Part shown: positions 1-11,980 of the stretch, piece by piece
How the letters are laid out: each line of letters starts with the position of its first letter
Position numbering within the stretch: position 1 is the stretch's first letter
Source: Elysia chlorotica
Lineage: Eukaryota > Mollusca > Gastropoda > Plakobranchidae
Assembly (NCBI GenBank): GCA_003991915.1
Contig: RQTK01000175.1
Coordinates: 277,445-341,444, forward strand
Reading direction: 5' to 3'
Length of the DNA: 64,000 nt
Position numbers and translations under genes: made by a program
Notes under the pieces: generated by a model
Databases searched by the model: none
The model's input: only the letters and a program-made list of their open reading frames with translations
What the model was told of the DNA's origin: nothing

Positions 1-1061
1 TGGAAGTTCAAATCGTCAGAGTCACTGCGGAACTCTGCGCTTAGTCTGTCAGGTGACTGCGGTCGCTGGGAGGACGAAACAGCGAGGGGATGTTGCTGCT
101 GCTGCTGCTGCTGATGCTGCCTGGACAACTGCAGAGGTGAATTTCCGCCACTGCTGCCCTTAGGACCTGAAAAGAACGGGGAAGATGGGGAAGGCAGAAA
201 GTGTGGTGAGTCTAGAGAATGAGAGAGGTCTTTGTAGAACGAAGGTTTCGGTGCCAATTGCTTGCGCGGCTGCTGGTAGTGGCTGTAGCATCCGCTGTCG
301 CTGTCTCCAGTGCCGCCGCCGCTGCTGCTAGTCACGCTGGCTGAGTCGCTGTAGGAGCTGCAGTCGCTGTAGTCACCGAACCCCGTGGACCTGGACCTGT
401 CAGAGTCCACGTAGTCATAGAGGCCGAGGTTGGGGTCCACGGTCTCCTCCACCACAGGGAATGTCTGGTGGCTGCTCACTTCCCTTGTGGCGACTCCTGG
501 GGATCTTACTTGATCATAACTACCACCACCTGGACTGTTCCCGGGCTGTCTCACAGAACTTGCTTCCCGACTGTCTACAGATCGCGCTTGCCTTTTCTCT
601 CCGCTGGCATGCCTGACCCTGCTGCCGGGCTGAGGTTTGGATACGGGGCTACCGGTCACCAACTGTGCGGGGTTGTCGTAGTCCCCGAAGGATACGACCT
701 GGTCCTCCAAGCCGGTCTGTTGGCTAGACACTGGGGCGCTGGTCTGCTGACCATGGTGACCAAAGGTAGCTCTGAGCTGGCGCTGGTGTGGGAACCTGGG
801 GGTGTCGCACTGCCCAGCCCCAGCACTCGGACCTCTGGACGCCTGGCCAGTAGGGTCACCATAACCGGACGGGGAGTGAGGACTCCCCGGGTGCTGACCG
901 GGCCTGGCCTTCCCCTGGTCTCCCACCAGCTGCTTGGTGTGCTCGGACAGCGGGGGCGCGTCCAGCGACGCGATGAAGTCGTTGATCTCATTCACAATGT
1001 CGATGTAGTCCGTGGGGAAATCACCGGAGTTGGCACTGGCGCCGCCGGCACGGCCAGCCAT
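1..1061 (-). CDS. Partial Ser/Gln-rich, probably disordered protein (N-terminal part); not recognised
   Basis: An uninterrupted minus-strand frame of about 353 codons runs from ATG at 1061-1059 to the window edge. The start sits in a good context (A at -3, G at +4). The protein opens MAGRAGGASANSGDFPTDYI, followed by a short acidic stretch ending NEINDFIASLDAPPLSEHTK that could be helical. The rest is low complexity: Gly/Pro/Ser/Gln, several tyrosine-bearing acidic repeats (GDYDN, LYDYVDSD, GDYSDCSSYSD), a Ser/Gly run, and a polyglutamine tract from a CAG repeat near 93-115. No catalytic motif, signal peptide or membrane span is visible. Codons are GC-rich compared with the AT-rich flank, which argues for real coding sequence. 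I do not recognise the family; it may be a cytoplasmic scaffold or adaptor. The C-terminal part, and possible splice sites, lie outside the window. Confidence 0.6.
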   Translation of the reverse strand, partial: MAGRAGGASANSGDFPTDYIDIVNEINDFIASLDAPPLSEHTKQLVGDQGKARPGQHPGSPHSPSGYGDPTGQASRGPSAGAGQCDTPRFPHQRQLRATFGHHGQQTSAPVSSQQTGLEDQVVSFGDYDNPAQLVTGSPVSKPQPGSRVRHASGEKRQARSVDSREASSVRQPGNSPGGGSYDQVRSPGVATREVSSHQTFPVVEETVDPNLGLYDYVDSDRSRSTGFGDYSDCSSYSDSASVTSSSGGGTGDSDSGCYSHYQQPRKQLAPKPSFYKDLSHSLDSPHFLPSPSSPFFSGPKGSSGGNSPLQLSRQHQQQQQQQHPLAVSSSQRPQSPDRLSAEFRSDSDDLNF

Positions 1062-2947
1062 TGTCGCCCACACGACACTCGGAGGGCGGTGTTAAGACAC
1101 ATACAGTTGACCATTAGCGCTTTGCTCGGTCACAACAAAACCGAAGTAGTTCATTTTAAAAACATCCATATGAAGTTACCAATGAAGTAAAGTACAGTAG
1201 TAAAAAGTTGGTGCTTGTTGGGGCCATAAATAATCGCAGTAGTGAACTATAAAACATCCATAAAACAAATTAGTTATTCGTTAGACTTAGCGCTCAGATT
1301 AGCGAGAATTGAATAAGCATAAACACAGGCTCGGTTGCCATACCGTCACAGGTTCCAATGGATAAAGAGAATTGAGCCCTAAAGATGGTCGACCTTAAAT
1401 CTAGTTCTGTTTTTACTGACATCCAATATTTGGCCACCAATCTGACTCCTTATGTACAAAACCTATCAGTTTAGGAACATGTATCAAAACAACAAGTTCT
1501 CTCTCGGTCTATGCACAACTCGTATGATGCTACGTGAATCATACAGAATTCCAATCATCTGATGTAAGATAAATAACATATAAATAAAACAAATACACAT
1601 CTTTTCCATTTCTTTTCAGTTAAGCGCACAGAAAAGCAAATACCTATGTAAATGACTGTAAATCATTTTCCGTGTATAAACTAAGAACAAACTACGGAGC
1701 TTTGGGCTGCAAAACTAGTATTGAGTTACAATCTTTCACAAAGAGCGCTTTGTTTCTAAATCATTCCCAAAATAATTTGACGCCACCAACCTGCATTTAT
1801 GCGACATGTAACATCACGCGGAAAGTTGCTGAGTGGTATCAGTGGATGATACCGGTACGCCCTCTGTCTTCTAATTAAATTAGCTACGGATCGACACAAA
1901 AAATAAGCATTCGAACTCGGATTCAGATTGTTATAGCGCTTCGTTAAAATTTATGAGTAGTAGTTGTTGAGTTGGTTTAACGTCCAACATCAGCACTATA
2001 AAGGCTATATTGTAGACGGGAACAATTTCTGAACTGAGAAAACAGGAACGCACTTGTTTGTAACATATCACCAAAAGCATTGTGGAGAGGTGGAAGAGCA
2101 CAAGAAAATCTTCATCACTGCGCAAGGTTCGCCATTACAGGCATGGTAATCCGGTGCAGCGATTTGAATTTGCTTAAGTGTAGGTATTAACGTTTACGAC
2201 TTTTAGTTTTACGGTGATGTTTAAGCGTCAAGCGGTTTTGAAAGATACCAAGAGTAAAAGTTAAGCATGTACCAAAGTGATAGAAATGGTGAGCCTCAGG
2301 TCCTCTATCTTAAGATGTAAGTACCGCAAGGCTTTTTAAGCAAAATCAAACATAAAACAACAACAGAAAGGAAAAGTGAAAAAACATGGATGTGGTCCCG
2401 ATCAATAAGAAGCACACGAGCAGTGGTCACATATGGCAAGACCTAAGAGCCCCATGACTGTTCAGGCAACATCGGCTTTGGTACACGATATTCAGCTGCT
2501 ATCCCTAGGTCCCTAGCTAAAAAATGAACTAAAATATAAAGAGGCTTTTAGGGATTTGCATTTCTCTTCTGACAGTAACTGCTGAAAGAACTCACAGAAG
2601 AACGTTCTAAATAGAAAACGTGTGGTGTATCAAGAAAGAAATGTTGCGAATGGATCAGAAGAAAAGATAACTTGATGTAAAGATTATGAAATTAGGAAGT
2701 CGTGGATACATCATAACCGTTCCTTGTTATTATGGTGAATAAATGAATGGATAGAATGATATAAGAGGTATCGAACAATGCACAGCATGGGTAGGACTTA
2801 TGCACGGGCACGCACGGCGCCGAAACAATAGGCAGCAGACGCGCGATCTTGAGTCGAGGAGAATAATATTGTCATCAAAGAACATAAACTTACACCATAG
2901 AGAGTAAGACAAAGAGAGAAGAATATAAACAGAAATGACATTGGGCG
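1062..2947. other. 5' flank of the left-edge gene; no gene seen
   Basis: AT-rich sequence without a convincing open frame or splice-bounded exon. It would hold the 5'UTR and promoter of the minus-strand frame ending at 1061. I see no clear TATA box or CpG-rich core. The only recognisable part is a SINE remnant near 1961. Confidence 0.5.
1961..2030 (-). mobile_element. SINE fragment (3' part)
   Basis: Contains ttgagttggtttaacgtcca followed by acatcagc and 'ggctatattgtagacggg', the reverse complement of the 3' part of the SINE seen whole at 24567-24882. Head missing. Confidence 0.6.
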
Positions 2948-2958
2948 AAGGAGAGAGA

Positions 2959-3036
<78 letters not shown>
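2948..3036. repeat. (GA)n microsatellite
   Basis: About 88 bp of GA dinucleotides with one early interruption (gatgga). Confidence 0.95.
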
Positions 3037-3039
<3 letters not shown>

Positions 3040-3341
3040 TTGCAATAACTTCACAATTCTTGTTGATCGAGCGATATTCCCATCATTAGAATTGAACTAG
3101 GGCAACTCCAAGGTAACCTTTTCTCTGAAGGGCAATACCTGGTCCAAACATACGGCAACCTGCGAATGGGTGGATCGTCGATTTCTACATAGCCCACGAT
3201 ATATATAAGAAAAAAAAATCGCGGAAAATAACTCTTGACACCTCAAGAATCCTGTGGTGAGATAGGGAGAGATGGAGAATGCACTCTGGTAATCAAACAC
3301 GCTGAATTCCTCACAACAACACATCATAACACTTGACGACT

Positions 3342-3342
<1 letters not shown>

Positions 3343-3379
<37 letters not shown>
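3343..3379. repeat. (CT)n microsatellite
   Basis: Uninterrupted CT run of about 36 bp. Confidence 0.9.
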
Positions 3380-3382
<3 letters not shown>

Positions 3383-3574
3383 CTCTCTTTCTTGCGGGGG
3401 CGAAACCCAGCTTACAGCCATACGGTACGCAATAATATACAACCTGAAGAGCAGTAAAATGTCTCCGGGTGAACTTGGCATTGCACTGATATAGTCAGGA
3501 AGGATCCATCGCCTTCCAGGGTGTCAATGCCTTTTCTACAAAAGCAGGTGGAGTAATGCCGACTGAGTGGTACA

Positions 3575-3655
3575 CCAGTTCATATCAGTGCCTATAATAT
3601 AGTGCTGATGCTGGACGTTACACCAACCCAACAACAGCAACAACAACAACATGGA
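3575..3655 (+). mobile_element. SINE 3' end with CAA-rich tail
   Basis: Reads 'cctataatatagtgctgatg', then 'ctggacgttacaccaaccca', then (CAA)n: the plus-orientation 3' end of the local SINE, with its simple-repeat tail preserved. Confidence 0.6.
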
Positions 3656-3726
3656 AGTGCTCCCCCAAACAATGTAAGCATCGCGAGAGAAAAACGTGTG
3701 TATATTATCTGGGTTTCAGTATTATT

Positions 3727-3752
3727 ATAACCATTATTATTATTATTATTAT

Positions 3753-3817
<65 letters not shown>

Positions 3818-3828
3818 TTATCATAACA

Positions 3829-3879
<51 letters not shown>

Positions 3880-3895
3880 AATAATACATTGGTAT
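3727..3895. repeat. Compound (ATT)n-(AGT)n-(ATT)n microsatellite
   Basis: Three blocks in mirror-like order: ATT, about 25 AGT units, then ATT again. The isoleucine/leucine runs read from it on the minus strand are artefacts. Confidence 0.95.
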
Positions 3896-5512
3896 TTATA
3901 AAGTAGATGCGATTAAGATCTAGAGGGTGGCGAGCCAATGCTAACTATGGACTTCCATTAAATGCGGTATGGAGGCAAGAAATCCTCTTCACGATATGAA
4001 AGACCTCGGTAAACAGAAAATTGCACTCGTAAATCATAAGATGCCTTTGGCATGGGAACCACAAGGTATACAAAGAACTGTACGCCAAGGTATCCTAGAT
4101 CACATACGCTATGCGTCGCTTTAAGAGAACGAGAGAAATGTCTTAGAGGCAAAAATCTCAAGGTGTAAAGAGAAAACATTCTTTTTTGGCAATTAGCCAC
4201 ATATGTCCCTTCCTCGTTCCCCGAACTGCAACTTTTCTGTCCAGTATGACTGTTCATGTCAAACATTAAAGAGTGTGGTCAAAAAAATTAATAACGTATT
4301 TACAAGTCATACACGGATTCAATAAAACATTGGGAAAAGGATGCTACAAGGTGAGGTTATGGGGAACAATCAACATGGAACAAGTTTGCTCAGTAAGTAA
4401 AGGATTATGCTAACAACCAGGAAGGTCGAGGTTTAAACCTCAGCTTATGCCCCAGACAAATTAGTATTTTGCTCCTAGACCAAAGCCGCCGTCTTCATGG
4501 AGTACTATTAGGGAGACCAAAGAGATCTAAACCTGATAAAGTAAAACTCACAATTTAGAAAAGGGCAAAGGTTCTTAGAATTGAAGAAATATAAACAGAT
4601 TGAAAACGACGCACGCCAGCATACCATTGCAGATGCTGATAGATTGGAACAGAGTACGAGATATTTACAACAGACCAACCGATTTAGTTTTAGTCACTTT
4701 AATTTAAGCATCTTTTTTATACAATGCTCCAAGTCCAAGCACAGTCTGTACGAATTTCTAAAAAATGTGGCACTCGGTGGTGCTTTTCTGGAGGGATTAT
4801 GTTTTGCAATCTATACTAAACATTTGGTACCAGTGATTTGCACTCGTAATATCCGACAACATCGCCGTTAGACAAATTAATATTTCGACAGGCCGTGTAA
4901 TGTATTCCTGCGTCGGCTATGCGGGCCTGGTTGACGACGCCCTGTGAGAAATGTCACCAGAACTCGGCATTTCACCGATCACCGCAGTGTGCCTGGGGAT
5001 CAACAGCACTGGCACCAGAGGCGGGCTACAGTACATGGCTGCAGTGTGGGGTACCCTTAAAGATCACCCCTCAGCAGTATGTTAGATCTCTTACAAAACT
5101 CATGCCCATGGCCGCAGGCGTTCCATTCAATTGACATTCGTTTCGCATTGTTTTCTTTTGATTTCGCCTTATGTGAAACCCCTTACGGCGTTAATTTTTG
5201 GCATCTTATACAGGCGGTTGTGCTATACCGTTGTTCACAATATATACGGCTTAAAACCGCAAAAAACAAGATCTAAGGTAACAGATACACATTATTCAAA
5301 AGCAGCTTTGTGATGTTGAACGTGATATATACAACCTGCGACATGACGCAAAATGTATATTGTGTAAAAACGCATAACCATCGCGAACCTTTCAAGATTT
5401 GTTTACCCCTATTAGTATTACGGTCTTTGGCGGATAAATTTATGATTGTGCGACGACCGAAGACTGATTAATCAGTCGATAAAAAAATGAGATTTGGTAG
5501 AGACACAGAAAG

Positions 5513-5515
<3 letters not shown>
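3896..5515. other. No gene identified
   Basis: Only short chance frames. A GC-richer patch at about 4900-5130 stands out in composition, but I see neither a convincing frame nor splice signals in it. Confidence 0.5.

Positions 5516-5577
<62 letters not shown>
5516..5577. repeat. (GA)n microsatellite
   Basis: Pure GA run of about 60 bp, 190 bp left of the foldback element. Confidence 0.95.
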
Positions 5578-5581
<4 letters not shown>

Positions 5582-5766
5582 TTCAGCCAAACAGAGACAA
5601 ATAGGGGAAACAGACAGACACAGAGGCAGTTGAGTTATAAACAAAACACACGGAGATAAAGAGATAAACAGAGACAGATGGAGATGGAGACGATGAAAGG
5701 CGATTCGGTATTGACAGTGCAAAATATCGACAATCGTGAGAGAATTTAAAAATAAACTGTGCACAC

Positions 5767-6274
5767 GCCGGTGTAGCACGCCACCCTGACCGGGCCGCCA
5801 GGGCTACTCAGAGTTCGCCTGGCGGCCGCCAGCCAAACTCAGGAGTCTGTCTGGCGGCCGCCAAAAGCACTCTTGGGTATCTCTGGCGGAGGCCAGGAAC
5901 ACTCTATCTACGCGAAACCGACTCTGACTTTTTTGTTGAGCCAGAGAACTGAAAATGTATAACAGAATATCTTTTTTTAAAGTTGTGCATACGTCTTAAG
6001 CTTTCACGGCCATAATTATGCATCAAAACTAATAGAAACTCAATTTAGACGACCCAGAATGCGTGAAAAGCTCAACTCCGCCAAAATTGTATAACTTAGA
6101 TCTAGCATTCAGTCACCCACGCCCCCGCTAGATCTACAGAAAAATTAGAGTCTTTTTCGCGTAAATAGAGTGTTTCTGGCGGCCGCCACAGATACTCTCT
6201 GAGTCTGTCTGGCGGCCGCCAAGTGGACTCTGAGTATCGTTAGTCGATGAGTCCGTGTGGCGTGCTACACCGGC
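5767..6274. mobile_element. Foldback element with arrayed GGCGGCCGCC palindromes
   Basis: The outer ends are a perfect 18-bp inverted repeat, GCCGGTGTAGCACGCCAC at 5767-5784 and its complement at 6257-6274. Pairing continues inward with imperfections through arms of about 168 bp (left) and 137 bp (right), to matching blocks around 'cactctatctacgcgaaa' (5908-5926) and its partner near 6150-6170. The arms are built of a 32-33-bp unit centred on the palindrome GGCGGCCGCC. Left cores are at 5789 (degenerate), 5821, 5853 and 5885 (degenerate); right cores at 6178 and 6211. The left arm is about one unit longer. The 200-bp loop is AT-rich and noncoding. No target-site duplication is visible. It resembles Foldback-class or tandem-repeat-armed MITEs; I know no named family with this core. 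Confidence 0.8.
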
Positions 6275-6468
6275 TTCAACTCACAAGTGGTCCATGGTAC
6301 ATGAAGCCAGAGGGCTGACAAGATGAACACATATGGTGAGGCACCTCGTTCGCTTCAGGGATATGCAAATGTGTCGCGAAAAGTGATGACATTAACCAGG
6401 GCAAGCGAGAGACGGTTGGAAACAAACAAACAAAATACCCAACCAAATTTCAACACTAACTCACAATG

Positions 6469-6469
6469 G

Positions 6470-6517
<48 letters not shown>
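6469..6517. repeat. (GA)n microsatellite
   Basis: About 48 bp, begun by an imperfect gagaaag unit. Confidence 0.9.
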
Positions 6518-6520
<3 letters not shown>

Positions 6521-6867
6521 AAAGCAAAGCAAAACAACATCAAGAACAACAAAATTCAAAGAATGCCGAAATACAAACACTCTAGTTTTAGTGCATGCAC
6601 TGCTATACTGTATGCCTGCATATCCAGCATGCTGGTTCTGCTTGTACGGTAGGAAAGTGTATAGTGTGACTGTTGGAAGAGACGACCGGGCAGATTGATG
6701 TGTTCGACAGGTGAGATGCGGCCAGGAGAGAAAATACATGTACATGTACACGTATCTACCTTTGAACATAAAAAAATGAAGAAAGTAGGCAACATGAATC
6801 ACAGGCAAGAACCGGGCAAGAATCATGGGCTAAACGGACAAGGCGGTACCATAGGGAGAAAAAAAAA

Positions 6868-6868
<1 letters not shown>

Positions 6869-6916
<48 letters not shown>
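6869..6916. repeat. (GA)n microsatellite
   Basis: Follows a run of nine or more A; one internal gaaaga interruption. Confidence 0.9.
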
Positions 6917-6917
<1 letters not shown>

Positions 6918-8690
6918 GTATAGATAGAGGACATACAGATAGACACACTGCAGGAAGAGAATGAAAGAGAGAAAGGGAGAGGTAGAAAAGGGGGAGACAT
7001 AGAGAGTACTCGGTGACTGAATAAAAGAGAGTTAGGCGAAGAGAGATTGAAGAAGAGATCTAAAACTGGAGTAAAAAGTAGGACATTTTCAATTAAGACA
7101 GAGCTTGATGAGGGCGTGAATCTGAGAAACCTAAAGAGAAATAAATAAGACTGATATAAAACAAGGTTTATCGGTGTTCGTCTCTCCTTCTATCTGGCTT
7201 GTCGTAAACAGCGGCGACGGCACCGTGACTCATCCCGGACCAAGCCACAGGTTCATACATAAAATATATGTGCTACCGTGTATCTATAGAGGTTCCTAAT
7301 GGTCGAGCCGGCGAGATATGGAATCAGAAAGAGGATAAACAAAATAAATAAAAAATGTATAGCACCCATTTGAGCGCCGTGAAAGTCAAATTTAGGCGAT
7401 TAGTACCAGAATCGATCAATTTTGTTGGGTTTATAAAGTTTACAAAAGATCATAAAATTTTACTCTAAAATGGGGCTTTGTCAAATCACTTCTTATTCTA
7501 GTTGTTGAGCGTCTGAAAATTGAATAAAGGCTATTGGTATCTGCAGTGTTTGCGATGAATAAACAATTTCCTCCAAAGGGTTTTGCCAATCATATTCCGT
7601 CAAAGACAAGAGGGTACGGAAACAGACAATCGCAACAATCGTTTCAACAACTAAAACCTCAGAAAGGTATAAAAATAGAGAAAAAAAAAGTGCAATTAAG
7701 ATTTGTATTCGCCAGATCTATCATCCAAGGAAAAGATTTTGAGAATAAAACATGGTAAATCATTATCATTCCCCGCATATTTATTACGATTTACATTGTT
7801 TTTATCTCAAAATCTTTCCATTGTTGTTTTTTCATGTTCTTCCCGTAATACCGATAGTCTATTTTATTTTTATACAACACACTCTCTAGAGACATTATAA
7901 AATTCGAACGATAAAATAATGAACGACCACACATAAACCATCAAGAATCGCCGAATAACTATAACTATTAAAAGTTACTATTACTTCTAGGTTGAATTGC
8001 AAGCTTTAAAATAGTGTGCGCTGTGAAAAACACACCGTCGCAAAAGTTAGTCTAAAGACTAACAGGAAGAAAAGAAAAAAAAAACAGAATGCTCAAAGTT
8101 GAAATCCTTGGGATAAGCACGAGCGTTATCTTCCGACGAGTACGTAGGAGTGATGAGAAGAACTTCAAACAATTTCTACCGACAGTGCTCCATCTTTCAA
8201 TCCTGGGAAACCTGGATACACTGACCTGGAACCTGGCCAACATGGGAGATTTTGTTCGGGCCGACATATTATCCAAAGGGGAAAACATGTGTTGGGAAAA
8301 CTACTAGTGTTTAGATTAGATTTAGAACACTTCCGGAAAATGTGAAAAGTAAACGAGTACAATATGGAACAAAATGTAAAAACAAGACCGTACCGACATA
8401 CAGGGTTATCTTTGCTCTGTTATTTATACTCAAAGCCTATGTATAGCCACTGCTGAAAATTATTTATGAACCCCCAAGAACTAGATAATTCCAATACATT
8501 TCTCCAATTGTCTGCCAATAAGTACATGTATAAGTGTTAGCACGACATTGTTGCCTTGCCACGGTAGAGTATAGACATAGACAGGAGTTAATTTAGAGAT
8601 CAGTTGAAAAAGTATCAGATGATCATTTCATGTATACTGATTCGCAAATAAATTACACGCCTATGGTTTAAAGAGAAACAAAACAAAATT

Positions 8691-8692
<2 letters not shown>

Positions 8693-8761
<69 letters not shown>

Positions 8762-8765
8762 GAGA
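8693..8765. repeat. (GA)n microsatellite
   Basis: Interrupted by single gac and ggg variants. Confidence 0.9.
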
Positions 8766-9046
8766 TCATGATGCGTATTGCGACCCACTCACTATAAATC
8801 CCGGTTAAATATAGACCAAAGAAACGACCCGTTAAAAAAAACGACAGAACATGAGATGTGACGACTCTGAACATTTCCTGCAGGAAATGGCACCATAACT
8901 CTATCATCATCAGAGACTGGGGCGCTGCTACGGAGCTAGAGGGAACTTTTGAAGTACCTGTACCTGCGAGTTAGGTCTTTGCATAGTGGTAGGGTACTAT
9001 TAATAAATCCTAAATACCTAGTGGACATTAAGGAGGGATGGGACGG

Positions 9047-9048
<2 letters not shown>

Positions 9049-9097
<49 letters not shown>
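9049..9097. repeat. (GA)n microsatellite
   Basis: Pure run, followed by decayed purine-rich sequence to about 9180. Confidence 0.9.
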
Positions 9098-9100
<3 letters not shown>

Positions 9101-9407
9101 TAGAGAGAAAGAGAGATACAGGCACACACAAAGATAGACAGAGGGAAAAATAGAAAGAAAGAACGAGGCTAAGAAGAAAAGTCTCTATAGACGTTATGAA
9201 TATCAATAGGACGATACGCGTACTTCCCAAAACTCTTGTGATATATATATATATACGTGGCCATACTTAAAAGTAAACCAAAAAAGCGAAAACAAACACA
9301 CAACAAAATTCCACAACACAAAAGTAACATAAAATTGTGAATATTGTTTTAGTTTATCAGGAAATGAGTGCACATTTAAAAGAGAGATCTATTAAAATGA
9401 CTCAAAT

Positions 9408-9515
9408 AAAACAACGAGACCCAACCACAAGGAGGGCGTAATCGCCAGGGCTCGAACCACGTACCTACTGCGTCGGAAGCCAATGTTCTACCCCAGGGCT
9501 GCCCCCCGACCCCTC
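9408..9515 (-). mobile_element. SINE head fragment (tRNA-derived)
   Basis: On the minus strand a B-box-like ggttcgagccctggcgatt is preceded by the D-arm-like 'ggcagccctggggtagaac' region and followed by the 'tggttgggtc' block. The 3' half is absent. Confidence 0.6.
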
Positions 9516-11163
9516 TTTTCAAAAACACAGAACACAGTATAATTACATAACAAATCACAAGCTTTAATGAAAACAAACACGAATCTCTGCTTGGCTTTAC
9601 TCTCTACATTCATGTGGGTACTTTAATTCAGAATTCCACGTTATTATTTCCGTGAACAAAACACATTGAGATTTGAATAGATAGTAGAGATTTGCAGTCG
9701 AGCTCACCACACAAACTTCCACTATGAGGACCTTGCATTCATTTCGTATTTCGCATTCCATGCATTATTTGTTTTTTCATTGTTAACTTCTCTGTTTTGC
9801 AGATGACCCGTCTCAATCCCACGATCGAAGAAAAAAACAAGCAAAAAAATAAACAACACAGATTGATTTATATTTCAACATCATGTAAAATGTTCATATT
9901 GCTGTAATGCACACCATAGAGAACAGATTATTCACTATAAAAAGATTTCAGACATAACGTTTATGAATATAGACCCAGACGATTGTTATCACCGATCTAT
10001 TAAGTTTCATTATACCTTAATAATCTTGCTGCAATCAGATGGATTAATTTTTTTTCCTCCTGAGCGATAAGTACTGATAGTAGGCCAGATTTCTTCACGT
10101 ACATATTCAACAACTTATCTACCTAGCAGAAAGGTTCCAAGACTAATGTCTAACAATTGTACGAGTTACCACAAAGACAGCGGGCAACCAATACATGTAT
10201 TTCTGCTGACACAATAAACATTATATATTTTGCCCACAGTGACAGTGGCAGGTGACACTGATCCAATGTTTTTGCCAAATTGTGCATAATTATGTTTTAT
10301 CTTGTTTGTTTAAGTTTTGGAACAGATAATGCGCAATTCTAACCATTGAGACTTTTTTCCAGGTCATGACACATAAGCAATTGGCTTTTTGGTTATTCAA
10401 GCAGCCCACAGTTTTACACACGCAATGCGCACTTGAACACAATAGAAACTCAAAAACAAAGTAAAGCTTGCAGGCGTAAGGTAGATAGTCAGTAACTAAT
10501 AGCACGGCATCCTGATCTATCTTTCTCCTCCTTCTCCCCCTCTCCAATTACTTTACCACGCTTTCCATATTTCGCAGGTGCGGTCGCAATATTTACTCAC
10601 ACTGGGCCTCTTGTTACACTACAGACTTCAGAGGGGCGAAGAGCTCTAGATCTGGAGCCAAACCCGAGATTTACCTGGCCAGGGACTACTGTTACAGCCT
10701 TACACGCAGCCGCCAAATGTACGTGAAAAAAAAGCGTACTTGTACAAGGTTTGGTCCTACATTTTTTAGTTAATTTGAACGATCTGGTGTTTTAGTTCGG
10801 TTGGCAGTTATGGAGGTAGGCTCTGATAAGATCGAAAGAGGCGTGAGTGATGGCTGAGGATACTGCAAGAGCCTCGATGCAACTCCACTGTACTGTGTTA
10901 TACAACCCGCCTGGAATTTAGGTCATTCGCCAAGGGAGGGTAGTTTGAGTGCTCCAGCGTTGTGGTGTCTTTTTTATTCTTCTTTCCTTTTTTTTTATTA
11001 TTTTGGTTTTGTTTATTTTTTTTCCCCACGATGAGAACATGATGACAGAGTGAATTCTTTGCGAGAAAAAATTAGGAGCAAAAGAGACAAAGGTGATAAG
11101 GAAAATGTGAGAGAGGAAATAATATGTCTGTATGAATGATAGATAGATACATGTATATAGATA
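9516..11163. other. No gene identified
   Basis: AT-rich. A 3'-half SINE scrap is at 10131-10196. I see nothing else that I can name. Confidence 0.5.
10131..10196 (-). mobile_element. SINE fragment
   Basis: Contains 'ggttccaagactaatgtcta' and 'taccacaaagacagcgggca', matching the internal block of the local SINE in reverse orientation. Confidence 0.45.
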
Positions 11164-11207
11164 GGTTGTTGAGTTGGTTTAAGGTCCAACATCAGCCATA
11201 CATCTGA
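11164..11207 (-). mobile_element. SINE 3' end fragment
   Basis: Matches ttgagttggtttaaggtcca plus acatcagcc, directly beside a (GATA)n tract; only about 40 bp remain. Confidence 0.5.
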
Positions 11208-11221
11208 TATAGATAGGGAGA

Positions 11222-11222
11222 T

Positions 11223-11261
<39 letters not shown>

Positions 11262-11262
11262 G
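11222..11262. repeat. (GATA)n microsatellite
   Basis: About ten perfect GATA units. Confidence 0.9.
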
Positions 11263-11865
11263 GATATGTGTAGATCGATCGATAGGTAGAAAGATATGGA
11301 AAGACAAGCAGGTAGAGAGAAACAAAGACAATGGAGGGGAAAATTGGTGTCTTCGATCGTACGCACAATTTATACTTTAAAACGAAGAAACATAATTTGG
11401 TTGTGATGTGAGTCGAGCTTCTACTCTTATGGAACAAAATGCCCCCAGCTTTGTTCATAGCAAACAGTCGGTTCTACAGAACTTCAAATTCCATATCTAG
11501 ATCTAAATGTGAATAATCACTATGGAACCGACGAGAATTAGGATTCAGCAGAAGCTATAATAGTTACACAGTCACAAGATCTTCAGCCAACTGAGGCGAA
11601 AATCTGCTGGCTCGGACCTGAAGCCTTCTCACACTTTACTCGCTCACTGTTCTTGATCAGTTTACTAGGCCGAAACCTGGGGATGATTCAGGTAGACTCT
11701 CAGGTAAACTGATCAGGGCCGTGAGTGACCACACAGACCACCCCTCTGGTACAACAGTCCACGTGAGGCATGGGCAGCGACGCCCACATAATGGGAACTC
11801 GCTTAAACGATACAAGAATAGCCACACGTTGAGTTGTATTCAGTTAGTTGCGTCGCCGATAACGT

Positions 11866-11980
11866 CAACACAATAGGCTATATTGTGGATGGGTCCCAAG
11901 ACAAACGTCTAACAATTTTCCGCACTGCCACAAAGAGACAGTGAGGGGAGACATGAGCTCCTGTCTGAGTCAGTCACATT
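11866..11980 (-). mobile_element. SINE fragment (3' half)
   Basis: Runs from 'cgccgataacgtcaacacaa' through 'ggctatattgtggatgggtc' to 'gccacaaagagacagtgagg', equivalent to the middle and 3' thirds of the SINE at 24567. Confidence 0.55.

Larger units (their letters stand above)
6275..8692. other. No gene identified
   Basis: Low-complexity GA tracts at 6469-6517 and 6869-6916 with an AT-rich remainder. The short open frames have no family character. Confidence 0.5.
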
